From positions 1 to 64,000 of the forward strand of contig CANQNX010000001.1 of NCBI GenBank assembly GCA_947625345.1: a stretch of 64,000 nt of DNA, written 5' to 3'. The notes beneath the pieces are model-generated. The model ran no database searches and had not been told where the DNA came from. It saw only the letters and a list, made by a program, of their open reading frames with translations. Positions 8,669-17,453 of the stretch are shown piece by piece. The stretch comes from Candidatus Gastranaerophilales bacterium. GTDB taxonomy: Bacteria > Cyanobacteriota > Vampirovibrionia > Gastranaerophilales > Gastranaerophilaceae. Numbering within the stretch: position 1 is the stretch's first letter; the number at the start of each line of letters is the position of its first letter. The position numbers were made by a program, and so were the translations under genes.

Positions 8669-9517
8669 ATGACAATAAGTGTGAACTCTAGAAAAAAACA
8701 AGCAAAGAAATCTTTTGATGAATTATTAAATGATTTAAGAACAAGCAATTCTGAAAAAGTAAGATATAATGCAGCAAGAGTACTCGGTGAAATGGGCGAT
8801 GCAAATGCTGTTCTCCCGTTAATTGATGTATTAAAAAATGACAGAAACGGTTCAGTTCGTTTATATGCTGCAAGAGCTTTAGGTGAATTAGGCGAAGTAT
8901 CAGCTACAATGCCTTTAATTGAATCACTTCGTGAAGACAGAAATGTTGATGTTCGTGTTCGTGCTGCTCGTGCTTTAGGTCGTTTGGGCGGTCGTGAAGT
9001 TGTTGAACCTTTGGTTGAAGCTTTAAATGATGAAAATCCTCAAGTTTGTATCACAGCTACGGATGCTTTAATTGAAATTGGTGACGTTGCAACAGATGCA
9101 TTAATTGAATCACTTGTAAGCGAAAAAGTTAATGTAAGATGCGATGCAACAAGAGCTTTAGGCGAAATCGGAAATCCGAAAGCAGTTGATCACGTTATCA
9201 AAATGTTAAAAGATGAATGGGTTAACGTTAGAATATATGCAGTTACTTCTTTAGGTAAATTAAATGATACAAAAGCAGTTCCTTCTTTAATTGAAGTAAT
9301 GCAAAATGAAAAAGAAAATGATTTAGTAAGAGCAGGTGCAGCAGCAGCACTCGGTGTTCTTCGTGACCAAAGAGCTTTACTTCCTTTGAGAGAATTAATT
9401 GTTAAAGCTGAAGAATTAGGCGAATTAGAAGACACAGCTTTAAAATCTTTCAAAAAAATTATGGCTGCTAACTGGAAACCGGTTAATGAAGTTAATGCAA
9501 AAAAAGTAAATGCTTAA
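8669..9517 (+). CDS. HEAT/PBS-lyase-like repeat protein
   Basis: 282-residue soluble protein built almost entirely of about seven HEAT-like repeats of about 31 residues (pattern VRxxAARALGELGxxxAVxPLIxxL), ending in a short basic tail. This repeat type is abundant in cyanobacterial phycobilisome lyases (CpcE family), but also in scaffold proteins. With no phycobiliprotein genes here, a scaffold role is more likely. The middle of the gene uses CGT and GCT codons where neighbours mostly use AGA and GCA, and it has a strong Shine-Dalgarno, its own promoter and terminator, all suggesting high expression. The partner is unknown. Confidence 0.8.
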   Translation: MTISVNSRKKQAKKSFDELLNDLRTSNSEKVRYNAARVLGEMGDANAVLPLIDVLKNDRNGSVRLYAARALGELGEVSATMPLIESLREDRNVDVRVRAARALGRLGGREVVEPLVEALNDENPQVCITATDALIEIGDVATDALIESLVSEKVNVRCDATRALGEIGNPKAVDHVIKMLKDEWVNVRIYAVTSLGKLNDTKAVPSLIEVMQNEKENDLVRAGAAAALGVLRDQRALLPLRELIVKAEELGELEDTALKSFKKIMAANWKPVNEVNAKKVNA

Positions 9518-9532
9518 ATAATATAAAGAATA

Positions 9533-9564
9533 TAAAAAAAAGCCCGTTAATCGGGCTTTTTTTT
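9533..9564 (+). terminator. Rho-independent terminator after the HEAT gene
   Basis: AGCCCG-TTAAT-CGGGCT stem-loop with a T run after it and an A run before it, 23 bases past the stop. It could work in both directions. Confidence 0.9.
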
Positions 9565-9661
9565 GCTTAATATTTTTTGACAACAGCCTGTTTTTTATTT
9601 AAAGTAATAATATTAACCGAGAAAATTTTACAGGTCATAACTTGAATAAACAGGTGAAACT

Positions 9662-10384
9662 ATGAAAATCAGAACTGAAAATTTAGTAAAAGTATATAAT
9701 GAGAGAACGGTTGTAAATAATATTTCCATTGAGGTAAATAAAGGCGAAGTTGTAGGTTTATTGGGTCCGAACGGGGCAGGAAAAACAACTACTTTTTATA
9801 TGGTTGTCGGATTAGTTCGTCCCGATTCGGGTAAAATTTTTATTGATGATACTGATTTAACTCAATTGACTATGGATAAAAGAGCTAAACACGGAATCGG
9901 ATACTTACCTCAAGAACCATCAATTTTCCGGAAACTTTCAGTCGAAGATAATATTAAACTAATATTGGAACTAAATGACAGACTTAATAAAAAAGAAAAA
10001 AAAGATAAATTAGAAGAATTATTAGAGGAATTCAGCATAAAAAAATTGAGAGATACTTCAGCTGTTTCTCTCTCCGGCGGAGAAAGAAGGCGTGTAGAAA
10101 TTGCAAGGGCTTTAGCTGCAAGTCCTGAATTTATTCTTCTTGATGAACCTTTTGCAGGTATTGACCCAATTGCAATAGGCGAAATTAAAGATAACATTAA
10201 AATACTGTCAAATAAAGGTTTAGGTGTACTTATAACAGACCATAACCCTAAAGCTACTTTATCCATAACCGACAGAGCCTATGTAATTTTTGACGGAAAA
10301 ATAAAAATACAAGGTACAAGAGATGAAATTGCCAATGATAGCATTGCAAAACAATTCTACTTAGGAAAGGATTTTTCACTTTAA
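9662..10384 (+). CDS. lptB: LPS export ABC transporter ATPase LptB
   Basis: Cytoplasmic ATPase of the LptB2FG complex that extracts LPS from the inner membrane. The 240-residue protein has Walker A GPNGAGKT (35-42), a Q-loop in YLPQEPSIFR, the signature LSGGE (137-141) and Walker B LLDEPFAGIDP (159 onward), then the switch His in TDHN. AGIDPIAI and the YLGKDF-like end are typical of LptB rather than other ABC ATPases. The stop codon shares a base with the ATG of the next gene, an LptF/G permease, which supports the assignment. Confidence 0.95.
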   Translation: MKIRTENLVKVYNERTVVNNISIEVNKGEVVGLLGPNGAGKTTTFYMVVGLVRPDSGKIFIDDTDLTQLTMDKRAKHGIGYLPQEPSIFRKLSVEDNIKLILELNDRLNKKEKKDKLEELLEEFSIKKLRDTSAVSLSGGERRRVEIARALAASPEFILLDEPFAGIDPIAIGEIKDNIKILSNKGLGVLITDHNPKATLSITDRAYVIFDGKIKIQGTRDEIANDSIAKQFYLGKDFSL

Positions 10385-11487
10385 TGAAATTAAAATTATT
10401 GGACAGATATATCTTTTCTCAATTTTTTATTTCATGTTTCGGGTGCATTGTTATTTTTATGATTGTATGGATAATGCCTGAAATTTTTCTTAAGACGGTA
10501 CAAAGAGCAATTGCCGGAACTTATACTGTTGAAACTGCCGTTTCAATTATTATATTTGAGCTCCCCAAAGTTTTAAATATTGCACTTCCTGTCGGTATGC
10601 TGTTAGGTGCTATATTAACTTTTGATAAAATGAGTAAAGATTTTGAAATAACGGTTATGAGAAGTTCAGGACTTCCCTTTTTCAGAATTATTGCAGCTGC
10701 CATAATAATCAGTATTTTGGCTACAGGTATTACTTTTTTTGTCGGTTCAAAATTTTTACCATATTCCGCTTTAAAACTAAAAGCCTTAAAAGAAGAAAAC
10801 AGATCTTCACAATTTGTTTTTCCTGTAAAATCAGAAAACGATGCAATGAAAAAAATATTAATTGTTCCGAAATTTGATAATAACAATATAAAAGACGTCA
10901 TAGTTTTAAACTTCTATGACAGCAGTGACAAGGGTTCAAGTCTTTTATCAAGCATTTTAATTTCTGATTATGTTAAATACAATGATTCATCTTGGATTAT
11001 TAATTCCGCAAAAAAATATATCATTTCAGAAGAGGGTGTATTTGAAGATGTTAATGAAGAATATAATATAAAAATACTTGAGGGTAAAAGTGCTTCTAAT
11101 GCATTTAAATTAATGAAATATTCCGTATACAGGGACAGAGAATTAACAAATCCGCAAATATATGAATATATAAAGCTTTTAAAACAGGAGAAAATGGATG
11201 ACGAATACAGGTTTATGTTAAACAAATACATACAAAGATTTGTTCATTCTTTTATGTGCATACTATTTACAATATTAGGATGTCTTTTAGGGTTTTCTAA
11301 GCCAAGAGAACAAAAGTTTTTAGGTATGTTAATAGCTGTCGGTGTCATATTTATGTATTATATAACAATACCTTTCTTTGATTTATTGGCAGAAAAATCC
11401 ATTTTATCCCCGTGGATTACCTCTATGATTGCCCCTGTTTCAGTCTTGGCTTTATCAATTATTATTAAAAAAGTAAAGGATTTATGA
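10384..11487 (+). CDS. LPS export permease LptF/LptG family
   Basis: 367-residue YjgP/YjgQ family permease. Two or three hydrophobic helices lie near the N-terminus (starting with LDRYIFSQFF), then a periplasmic beta-rich middle (about 130-260), then three C-terminal helices. It overlaps lptB by one base. Only one such permease is present, whereas enterobacteria have two (LptF and LptG); a single gene of this type is also usual in Cyanobacteria and some other phyla, where it may act as a homodimer. That last point is inference. Confidence 0.9.
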   Translation: MKLKLLDRYIFSQFFISCFGCIVIFMIVWIMPEIFLKTVQRAIAGTYTVETAVSIIIFELPKVLNIALPVGMLLGAILTFDKMSKDFEITVMRSSGLPFFRIIAAAIIISILATGITFFVGSKFLPYSALKLKALKEENRSSQFVFPVKSENDAMKKILIVPKFDNNNIKDVIVLNFYDSSDKGSSLLSSILISDYVKYNDSSWIINSAKKYIISEEGVFEDVNEEYNIKILEGKSASNAFKLMKYSVYRDRELTNPQIYEYIKLLKQEKMDDEYRFMLNKYIQRFVHSFMCILFTILGCLLGFSKPREQKFLGMLIAVGVIFMYYITIPFFDLLAEKSILSPWITSMIAPVSVLALSIIIKKVKDL

Positions 11488-12305
11488 TGAAAACATTTAT
11501 ACTAAGACTTTTTACAATATTACTAATATTTATATCAATGCAACAGTTTGTATTTGCCAAAATAAGTTTGGGTTCATACAGAATTGTTGAAGATCCGGAA
11601 GGGGTTTATATTATTGAACTTAATTCCGCAAAAATTAAGGATAAATTAGTACCCTACTATGTTGAGGATTTGAAATCAAATGAAGATGTATATAAAGATA
11701 CGAAAGCTAAGTTAGTTGTTAATGCAGGTTTCTTTGACCCTAAAAATCAGAAAACAGTTTCTTATGTAGTTATTGATTCTAATGTTGCATTAGATCCTAA
11801 TAATAATGAAAATCTTATGAAAAATTCCGTTTTAGAACCTTATTTACCCAAAATACTTAATAGAAGTGAATTTAGAATCCTCCAAAACGAAAAAGGTGAT
11901 ATATTATATGACATTGCACCGCACAATGATGAAGTTGAAGAGGGTTATAAAATATTACATTCCGTTCAGGCAGGACCTATGTTATTCCCTGATTTAAGGT
12001 TGGAAGAAGAATTTTTCATTATTGTAAAAGACGGAAAAATTGTAAGTGAGTCAGCATCCGCTTTGCATAAATATGCAAGAACAGCAATAGGGATAAGAGA
12101 TAACAATGTATATTTGTTTATTGTAACAAACAAAGCTCGAATGAACTTAATTGAATTAGCTGATTTAACAAGAAAGTGGGGAATGCAAAAAGCAATGGCA
12201 TTTGACGGCGGCGGCTCTACTTCCTTCAATTCAAAAGAATTGGATGTTGTTTCAGACAAAGATAATCAGGCAAGAAAATTAAAATCATTTTTAATTTTAA
12301 AGTAA
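11484..12305 (+). CDS. Exported phosphodiester glycosidase family protein
   Basis: 273-residue protein with a Sec signal peptide (cleavage near AKIS, about residue 26) and a NAGPA/phosphodiester glycosidase-type (DUF2233) domain. Family marks are NAGFFDP, the QAGPMLF block, RTAIGI and the C-terminal FDGGGSTSF. Relatives remove sugars from phosphodiester-linked glycans. Its overlap (ATGA) with the LPS permease gene suggests work at the cell envelope, but the substrate is unknown. Two ATGs are in tandem (11484, 11487). Confidence 0.8.
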   Translation: MMKTFILRLFTILLIFISMQQFVFAKISLGSYRIVEDPEGVYIIELNSAKIKDKLVPYYVEDLKSNEDVYKDTKAKLVVNAGFFDPKNQKTVSYVVIDSNVALDPNNNENLMKNSVLEPYLPKILNRSEFRILQNEKGDILYDIAPHNDEVEEGYKILHSVQAGPMLFPDLRLEEEFFIIVKDGKIVSESASALHKYARTAIGIRDNNVYLFIVTNKARMNLIELADLTRKWGMQKAMAFDGGGSTSFNSKELDVVSDKDNQARKLKSFLILK

Positions 12306-12306
12306 A

Positions 12307-12744
12307 TTATTTTTTGTTTAAATAATCTACAACTGCTATTAAGCCTAATTTATAACTTTCTTTTCCGAAACCTGTAATTTGTCCTATGCAAGCAGGTGCA
12401 GTTAAAGATATTTTTCTGAATTCTTCACGTTTATGTATGTTAGACAAGTGAATTTCAACTGTAGGTACTTCCACAGCCAATATTGCATCTCTAATTGCAA
12501 CGGATGTATGTGTATATGCCGCAGGATTCATTACAATTGCATCAAACTTATTTTTTGCATCCTGTATTTTATCTACCAATTCACCTTCTATATTACTTTG
12601 GTAGAATTGAACTTCTACATTCATATCTTTAGCTATCGACTTTACATATATTTCAATATCATTCAAGTTTTCAGTTCCGTACTTATCAGGTTCTCTTGTT
12701 CCTAATAAATTTAAGTTTGGTCCGTTTAAAAACAATATTTTCAT
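12307..12744 (-). CDS. aroQ: 3-dehydroquinate dehydratase, type II
   Basis: 145-residue dodecameric type II dehydroquinase of the shikimate pathway. It matches throughout: [17 protein letters not shown] with catalytic Tyr22, [40 protein letters not shown] and a GFGKESY end. It overlaps dxr by one base, so the two are co-translated, and its 3' end lies one base from the convergent glycosidase gene. Confidence 0.96.
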   Translation of the reverse strand: MKILFLNGPNLNLLGTREPDKYGTENLNDIEIYVKSIAKDMNVEVQFYQSNIEGELVDKIQDAKNKFDAIVMNPAAYTHTSVAIRDAILAVEVPTVEIHLSNIHKREEFRKISLTAPACIGQITGFGKESYKLGLIAVVDYLNKK

Positions 12745-13904
12745 TATTTAACTCCGACAATACTATTAATTAACTCAATTGTTTGTTTTCTTATTTTATC
12801 ATCTTCAGACAAAATTTGTTCAATTGAAGGATTTAAGATTGGCTTATAAGAGTCATATACTTTTTTTGTAATGTCATAAATATCAGAGAATTTAATTTTA
12901 CCGGCTAAAAAGGATAAAACACTCTCTTCATTTGCGGCATTAAGACATGTTGTTGCCGTTCCGCCGCATTTACCTGCTTCAATTGCCAATTTTAAAGAAG
13001 GAAATTTATCATAATCAGGCTCATAAAATTCAAATTTAACGGCTTTTGTGAAATCAAAACTTTCGGTTTCAATCCCCTCTAACCTATCAGGATATGTTAA
13101 AGCATATTGTATAGGAATATGCATACTCGGTTTTCCGATTTGTGCAATTATACTTCCGTCACAATATTCAACTGCACTATGTATATAACTTTGGGGATGA
13201 ATTACAACTTTAATATTGTCATAATCAATATTAAATAAATGGTGTGCTTCAATAACCTCAAGTCCCTTGTTCATTAAGGTTGCCGAATCAACCGTAATTT
13301 TTTTACCCATTGACCAATTAGGATGATTTAAAACACTTTTTATATCAGCTTTTTTAATTTCTTCATATGACTTGTTTCTAAACGGCCCGCCGGAGGATGT
13401 TAAAATCAGGTATTTAAGAGCTTTTTGGTTATTCAGACATTGAAAAATTGCAGAATGTTCACTATCAACCGGTAATATTTTAACCCCATATTCTTTTGCT
13501 TTATGAACTACCATGTCACCTGCCATAACAAGTGTTTCTTTATTTGCTAATGCTATATCTTTTTTATTTTCTATAGCTTTTAGTGTCGGCTTCAAACCGT
13601 GTTTACCTGACAAAGCAACCATTATAAGATTAGCATCTTCTATTTGTGCAAGTTCAGATAATCCTTCTTCTCCCCAATAAACATTTAAATCAGGATACTT
13701 AAATTTTAACTTTTGTGCATCTTCATTTGTTTTTACCGAAACTGATTTTGGCTTATATTTTTCTATTTGTTCAGATAACAATGAAATATTAGAACCTGCA
13801 GCTAAAGCTGTTACGTTAAAATTGTTATCGAGTGCATCTATAACTTCAAGTGTCTGAGTTCCTATTGAACCTGTTGAACCTAAGATTACTATATTCTTTT
13901 TCAT
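12744..13904 (-). CDS. dxr: 1-deoxy-D-xylulose 5-phosphate reductoisomerase
   Basis: 386-residue enzyme making MEP in the non-mevalonate isoprenoid pathway. The NADPH-binding GSTGSIG is at residues 9-15. The metal/substrate site is in [13 protein letters not shown] and in the C-terminal LNAANEESV block. SSGGPFR and [25 protein letters not shown] are strongly conserved. It sits two bases from manC upstream and one base into aroQ downstream, forming a tight three-gene unit. Confidence 0.96.
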   Translation of the reverse strand: MKKNIVILGSTGSIGTQTLEVIDALDNNFNVTALAAGSNISLLSEQIEKYKPKSVSVKTNEDAQKLKFKYPDLNVYWGEEGLSELAQIEDANLIMVALSGKHGLKPTLKAIENKKDIALANKETLVMAGDMVVHKAKEYGVKILPVDSEHSAIFQCLNNQKALKYLILTSSGGPFRNKSYEEIKKADIKSVLNHPNWSMGKKITVDSATLMNKGLEVIEAHHLFNIDYDNIKVVIHPQSYIHSAVEYCDGSIIAQIGKPSMHIPIQYALTYPDRLEGIETESFDFTKAVKFEFYEPDYDKFPSLKLAIEAGKCGGTATTCLNAANEESVLSFLAGKIKFSDIYDITKKVYDSYKPILNPSIEQILSEDDKIRKQTIELINSIVGVK

Positions 13905-13905
13905 A

Positions 13906-15348
13906 CTAAACTCTGCCGTATATATCTTCCAATCTTTCTATATCATTTTCATCAAGTATTTCACCCTGCTGAATTTCTATAACCTTTAATTGTTCTTTGT
14001 TTAAATTTTGCAAAGAATGAATTTCTTCTTTATCTATATCAATACTTTCTCCGGGTTTTAAAGTATACGTTTCCGAACCTTTTATAACTGTTGCTTCACC
14101 TTCCAAAACAACCCAATGTTCGCTTCTGTGATGATGAAGCTGCAAACTTAACTTAGCATCAGGATTAACGGTAATACATTTTGTCAAAAACCCGACTCCG
14201 TCTTCTAAAACAGTATAACATCCCCAAGGTCTGTATACCGTCTTATGAATTTCTTTTGTCTTTAAATTATTTTTATTTAACTTTTTATATATTTTTTTTA
14301 TTCCGTCCACAGCTCCCTTATCACAAACCAAAAGAGCATCATCTGTAGAAACTATATATGTATTTTTTATTCCCATTGCAGCCGTCAATTTAGAGGTGGA
14401 AAATATCATTGAATTTTCCGTGTCTTTTTTTATAACTCTGCCTGAAACAACATTCCCTTTTGAGTCTTTATTTAATACTTCATACATTGCATCCCAAGAA
14501 CCTATATCTTGCCATTTCGTTTCAAGATTAACCGCCGCTATTTTTTTACTCTTTTCCATAATTGCATAATCAATTGATATATCGGTCATTTTTTCATATA
14601 CACTCAATGGTATTGAAGGTATTTTATCAGATATAGTCAGATTTATTATATTGTTATATATTTCGGGAGAATATTTTTTAAGTTCTTCAAAAAAAGTATC
14701 TGCACAAAACATATAAATCCCAGAATTAATATAAAATTTACCTATAAATTCTGATTTTTGAGCTTTTGTTGAAGGTTTTTCAATAAAACCCGTAACTTTT
14801 AATGCTTCAGGCTCAATTTCATTAATTTTAGAATTTTTTCTCGCTTTTATATAACCAAAATTTTCATTAATCTCGCTACTTTGACTTACAAAGGAAACAA
14901 TATAACCATTTTCGGCAAGCTTTATACCTTTTAAAAGAGATTCATTATATAAGATTCTGTCAGAATATATATGATCTGACGGAACAACAATTATAACCGG
15001 ATTCTCATTAAACGGGGAATTATCTTTTATATATTTAACACTCATTGCAATCGCAGGTGCAGTATTTTTTATAACAGGTTCGGATAAAACAATATAATCA
15101 GACTTCCTTGCGAATTTTTCTTTTAAAACTTTTGCCTGATTTTTTATATCAGATACAAATTTTATATTAGCGGCAGTAATAATATTTTTATCATCAACAA
15201 TGCCCGATAAATTTAAAAATGCCTGTTGATACATGGAATATTCACTGTTTATTTTAAACATTTGTTTTGGAGACATTTCTCTTGATAAGGGCCACAATCT
15301 GCTTCCCTGACCGCCTGCCAATATTATTGAGTATAATCCGTTAGACAT
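13906..15348 (-). CDS. manC: Mannose-1-phosphate guanylyltransferase/mannose-6-phosphate isomerase
   Basis: About 480 residues, with two domains as in type II PMI-GMP. The N-terminal nucleotidyltransferase has ILAGGQGSRLWPLSR and the FIEKP signature. The C-terminal cupin has RPWGCYTVLE, QLHHHRSEHWVVLEG and a PGESIDI turn. The product GDP-mannose feeds surface glycans. I use the ATG at 15348; a GTG nine bases upstream is also possible, and neither has a strong Shine-Dalgarno. It is the first gene of manC-dxr-aroQ. Confidence 0.9.
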   Translation of the reverse strand: MSNGLYSIILAGGQGSRLWPLSREMSPKQMFKINSEYSMYQQAFLNLSGIVDDKNIITAANIKFVSDIKNQAKVLKEKFARKSDYIVLSEPVIKNTAPAIAMSVKYIKDNSPFNENPVIIVVPSDHIYSDRILYNESLLKGIKLAENGYIVSFVSQSSEINENFGYIKARKNSKINEIEPEALKVTGFIEKPSTKAQKSEFIGKFYINSGIYMFCADTFFEELKKYSPEIYNNIINLTISDKIPSIPLSVYEKMTDISIDYAIMEKSKKIAAVNLETKWQDIGSWDAMYEVLNKDSKGNVVSGRVIKKDTENSMIFSTSKLTAAMGIKNTYIVSTDDALLVCDKGAVDGIKKIYKKLNKNNLKTKEIHKTVYRPWGCYTVLEDGVGFLTKCITVNPDAKLSLQLHHHRSEHWVVLEGEATVIKGSETYTLKPGESIDIDKEEIHSLQNLNKEQLKVIEIQQGEILDENDIERLEDIYGRV

Positions 15349-15463
15349 ATTACACACCGGAAAGTTTATATATTACCTTTAAACTGTCTTTTCTCCTTAA
15401 ATTATACAATAAACTGTCAAATTATGAAATTGTTAACTTCTTTTCCATTTTTTTTATATTGAA

Positions 15464-15469
15464 TATAAT
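15464..15469 (+). promoter_or_regulatory. -10 box abutting anmK
   Basis: A perfect TATAAT ends six bases before the anmK ATG. The -35 region (TTTTCC at 17-base spacing) is weak and no Shine-Dalgarno is present, consistent with a leaderless mRNA. Confidence 0.4.
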
Positions 15470-15475
15470 CATATT

Positions 15476-16603
15476 ATGAAAAATTATAAAACTATAATTT
15501 CTTTAATGTCAGGAACATCAGTTGATGCGATAGATGCTTGTCTTATTAAAATATTTGAGGACTTATCTTTTGAGATATTAGACAGCTATTCTTTGTGTTA
15601 TCCGAAGGAAATAAGAGAAAAGATATTGAATCTTGCAAATAATAAAGGGGATGTTAAAGACGTTTGTTTTATGAATTTTGTCGTGGGTGACTTATTTGCT
15701 CAAGCAGTAAATAACTTGTTAAAAAAAGCGAATATAAAAAAAGAAGATGTGGATTTTATTTCTTCACACGGTCAGACTATATGTCACTTGCCCGAAATAC
15801 AAAAAATATCAAATATTGAGACAAGAAGCACACTTCAAATAGGCGACATTTCCGTAATTTCATATAAAACAGGTATTATGACAATAGGAGATTTCAGACC
15901 AAAGGATATGGCTGCTAACGGTCAGGGAGCTCCTTTAGTACCGTTTGCGGATAAAATATTATTCCCCAAGGACAAAAACAGGCTTATTCAAAATATAGGC
16001 GGAATTTCAAACGTAACGGTACTATCAAAAGACACTTCCGTTTTTGCTTTTGATAACGGACCGGGTAATATGTTAATAGATTATTTCATGAATAAACTAT
16101 TTAACCTTCCTTATGATAAAGACGGTCAAACGGCACTAAAAGGAAAAGTTAACGAAAAATGGCTGAGCGAACTAATGTCAGAACCATATTATTCACTAAT
16201 ACCCCCAAAATCAACAGGAAGGGAGTTGTTTAACAATAATTATGCCGAAACCATCTTTAAATCTTCACCAAAAAATAAATATGATATTATTGCAACAATA
16301 ACAAACTTAACAGCAAAAGTTATTTCGGATTCCTATAAAAAATTTATTTTCCCGAAAACAAAAATTCAAGAAGTTATTTTAGGCGGCGGAGGAGCATATA
16401 ATAAGGCAATCATTTCTTATCTCAAAGATTATCTTCCCGATATTGAAATTAAAACTCACAATGATTACAATATCCCCGATAAATTAAAAGAATGCATTGC
16501 ATTTGCATATTTAGGTTATTACACTTATCTGAAAAAGACAAACAATATTTCAGAAGCAACAGGTGCTCAGGAAGATGTTATAATGGGTAAAATATCTTAT
16601 TAA
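15476..16603 (+). CDS. anmK: Anhydro-N-acetylmuramic acid kinase
   Basis: 375-residue peptidoglycan-recycling kinase that opens and phosphorylates 1,6-anhydro-MurNAc to MurNAc-6-phosphate. The start SLMSGTSVDAIDACL is the ATP-binding signature. SSHGQTICHLP, GDFRPKDMAANGQGAPLVP (catalytic Asp region), NIGGISNVT and GPGNMLID follow in the family order, ending in a GGGGAYN block. No MurQ is in the window. The gene stands alone on the plus strand and overlaps convergent aroE by four bases. Confidence 0.93.
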   Translation: MKNYKTIISLMSGTSVDAIDACLIKIFEDLSFEILDSYSLCYPKEIREKILNLANNKGDVKDVCFMNFVVGDLFAQAVNNLLKKANIKKEDVDFISSHGQTICHLPEIQKISNIETRSTLQIGDISVISYKTGIMTIGDFRPKDMAANGQGAPLVPFADKILFPKDKNRLIQNIGGISNVTVLSKDTSVFAFDNGPGNMLIDYFMNKLFNLPYDKDGQTALKGKVNEKWLSELMSEPYYSLIPPKSTGRELFNNNYAETIFKSSPKNKYDIIATITNLTAKVISDSYKKFIFPKTKIQEVILGGGGAYNKAIISYLKDYLPDIEIKTHNDYNIPDKLKECIAFAYLGYYTYLKKTNNISEATGAQEDVIMGKISY

Positions 16604-17451
16604 TCAACCATCTCTTCAAGTGCAGCAAGTTTCATTTTTAATATATCGGGTTTTTTCCCCGTCCATATTTCAAAAGCCTTGGCGCCTTGATAAATTAACA
16701 TATCCAGTCCGCATATCGTTTTAAGACCGTATTTCCTCGCTGTTTTAATCAGCTCTGTTTTCATGGGATTGTATACTATATCATATACTACAGATTCACC
16801 TGACATCGTTTTTACAACCTCTTCATCTATGGGAGAAATACCCATTGCCTTACTTCTCATTCCTATAGGAGTTGTATTAACAAGCATTTTATAACTCGAG
16901 AGTTCCTTCAAACTCTCTATTTGATAACAATTCATATTTACATCGGGGAAATTTCTTCTTAATACATTTACCATTTCAGAGGCATTAATTATATTTCTCA
17001 CATAGAAATCAATATTTTTAACTTTTAAAACAGACAATCCCACGCCAACTGCTCTTGCCGCTCCGCCGTTCCCCAATACTGCAACTCTGCTGCCTTTTAT
17101 TTTAGACCTTAATTCCTCATCAATGGCTTCCACAAATCCGAATACATCAGTATTATACCCAAATAGAGAAGAATCCTCCATAATTTTAATTGTATTGGCA
17201 CATCCTGCAACATTTGCAATGTTATCAACTCCTGACAAAAATAATGTTATCGGCACTTTCAAAGGAATCGTAACATTAAATCCCTGATATCCTTGTGTAC
17301 GCAAAAATTTTACTCTCGATATCAAGTCCTCTTGTTTTGTTTCCAATATTTCATAACTGCCCTCAAGTCCTAATGACTTAAATGCGGCTTCTTGTATGAT
17401 TTTTGACATTGAATGCGACAAAGGATAACCAATTAAACCGAATTTATACAT
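16600..17451 (-). CDS. aroE: Shikimate dehydrogenase
   Basis: NADP-dependent reduction of 3-dehydroshikimate to shikimate. GYPLSHSMS (substrate Ser residues), NVTIPLK (catalytic Lys), NTDVFGF (Asp) and the Rossmann GNGGAARAVG are all present. The start at 17451 is two bases after the topA stop and gives the usual family N-terminus (MYKFGLIG). An upstream in-frame start at 17487 would lie inside topA. It is the last gene of dprA-topA-aroE. Confidence 0.94.
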   Translation of the reverse strand: MYKFGLIGYPLSHSMSKIIQEAAFKSLGLEGSYEILETKQEDLISRVKFLRTQGYQGFNVTIPLKVPITLFLSGVDNIANVAGCANTIKIMEDSSLFGYNTDVFGFVEAIDEELRSKIKGSRVAVLGNGGAARAVGVGLSVLKVKNIDFYVRNIINASEMVNVLRRNFPDVNMNCYQIESLKELSSYKMLVNTTPIGMRSKAMGISPIDEEVVKTMSGESVVYDIVYNPMKTELIKTARKYGLKTICGLDMLIYQGAKAFEIWTGKKPDILKMKLAALEEMVD

Positions 17452-17453
17452 AT

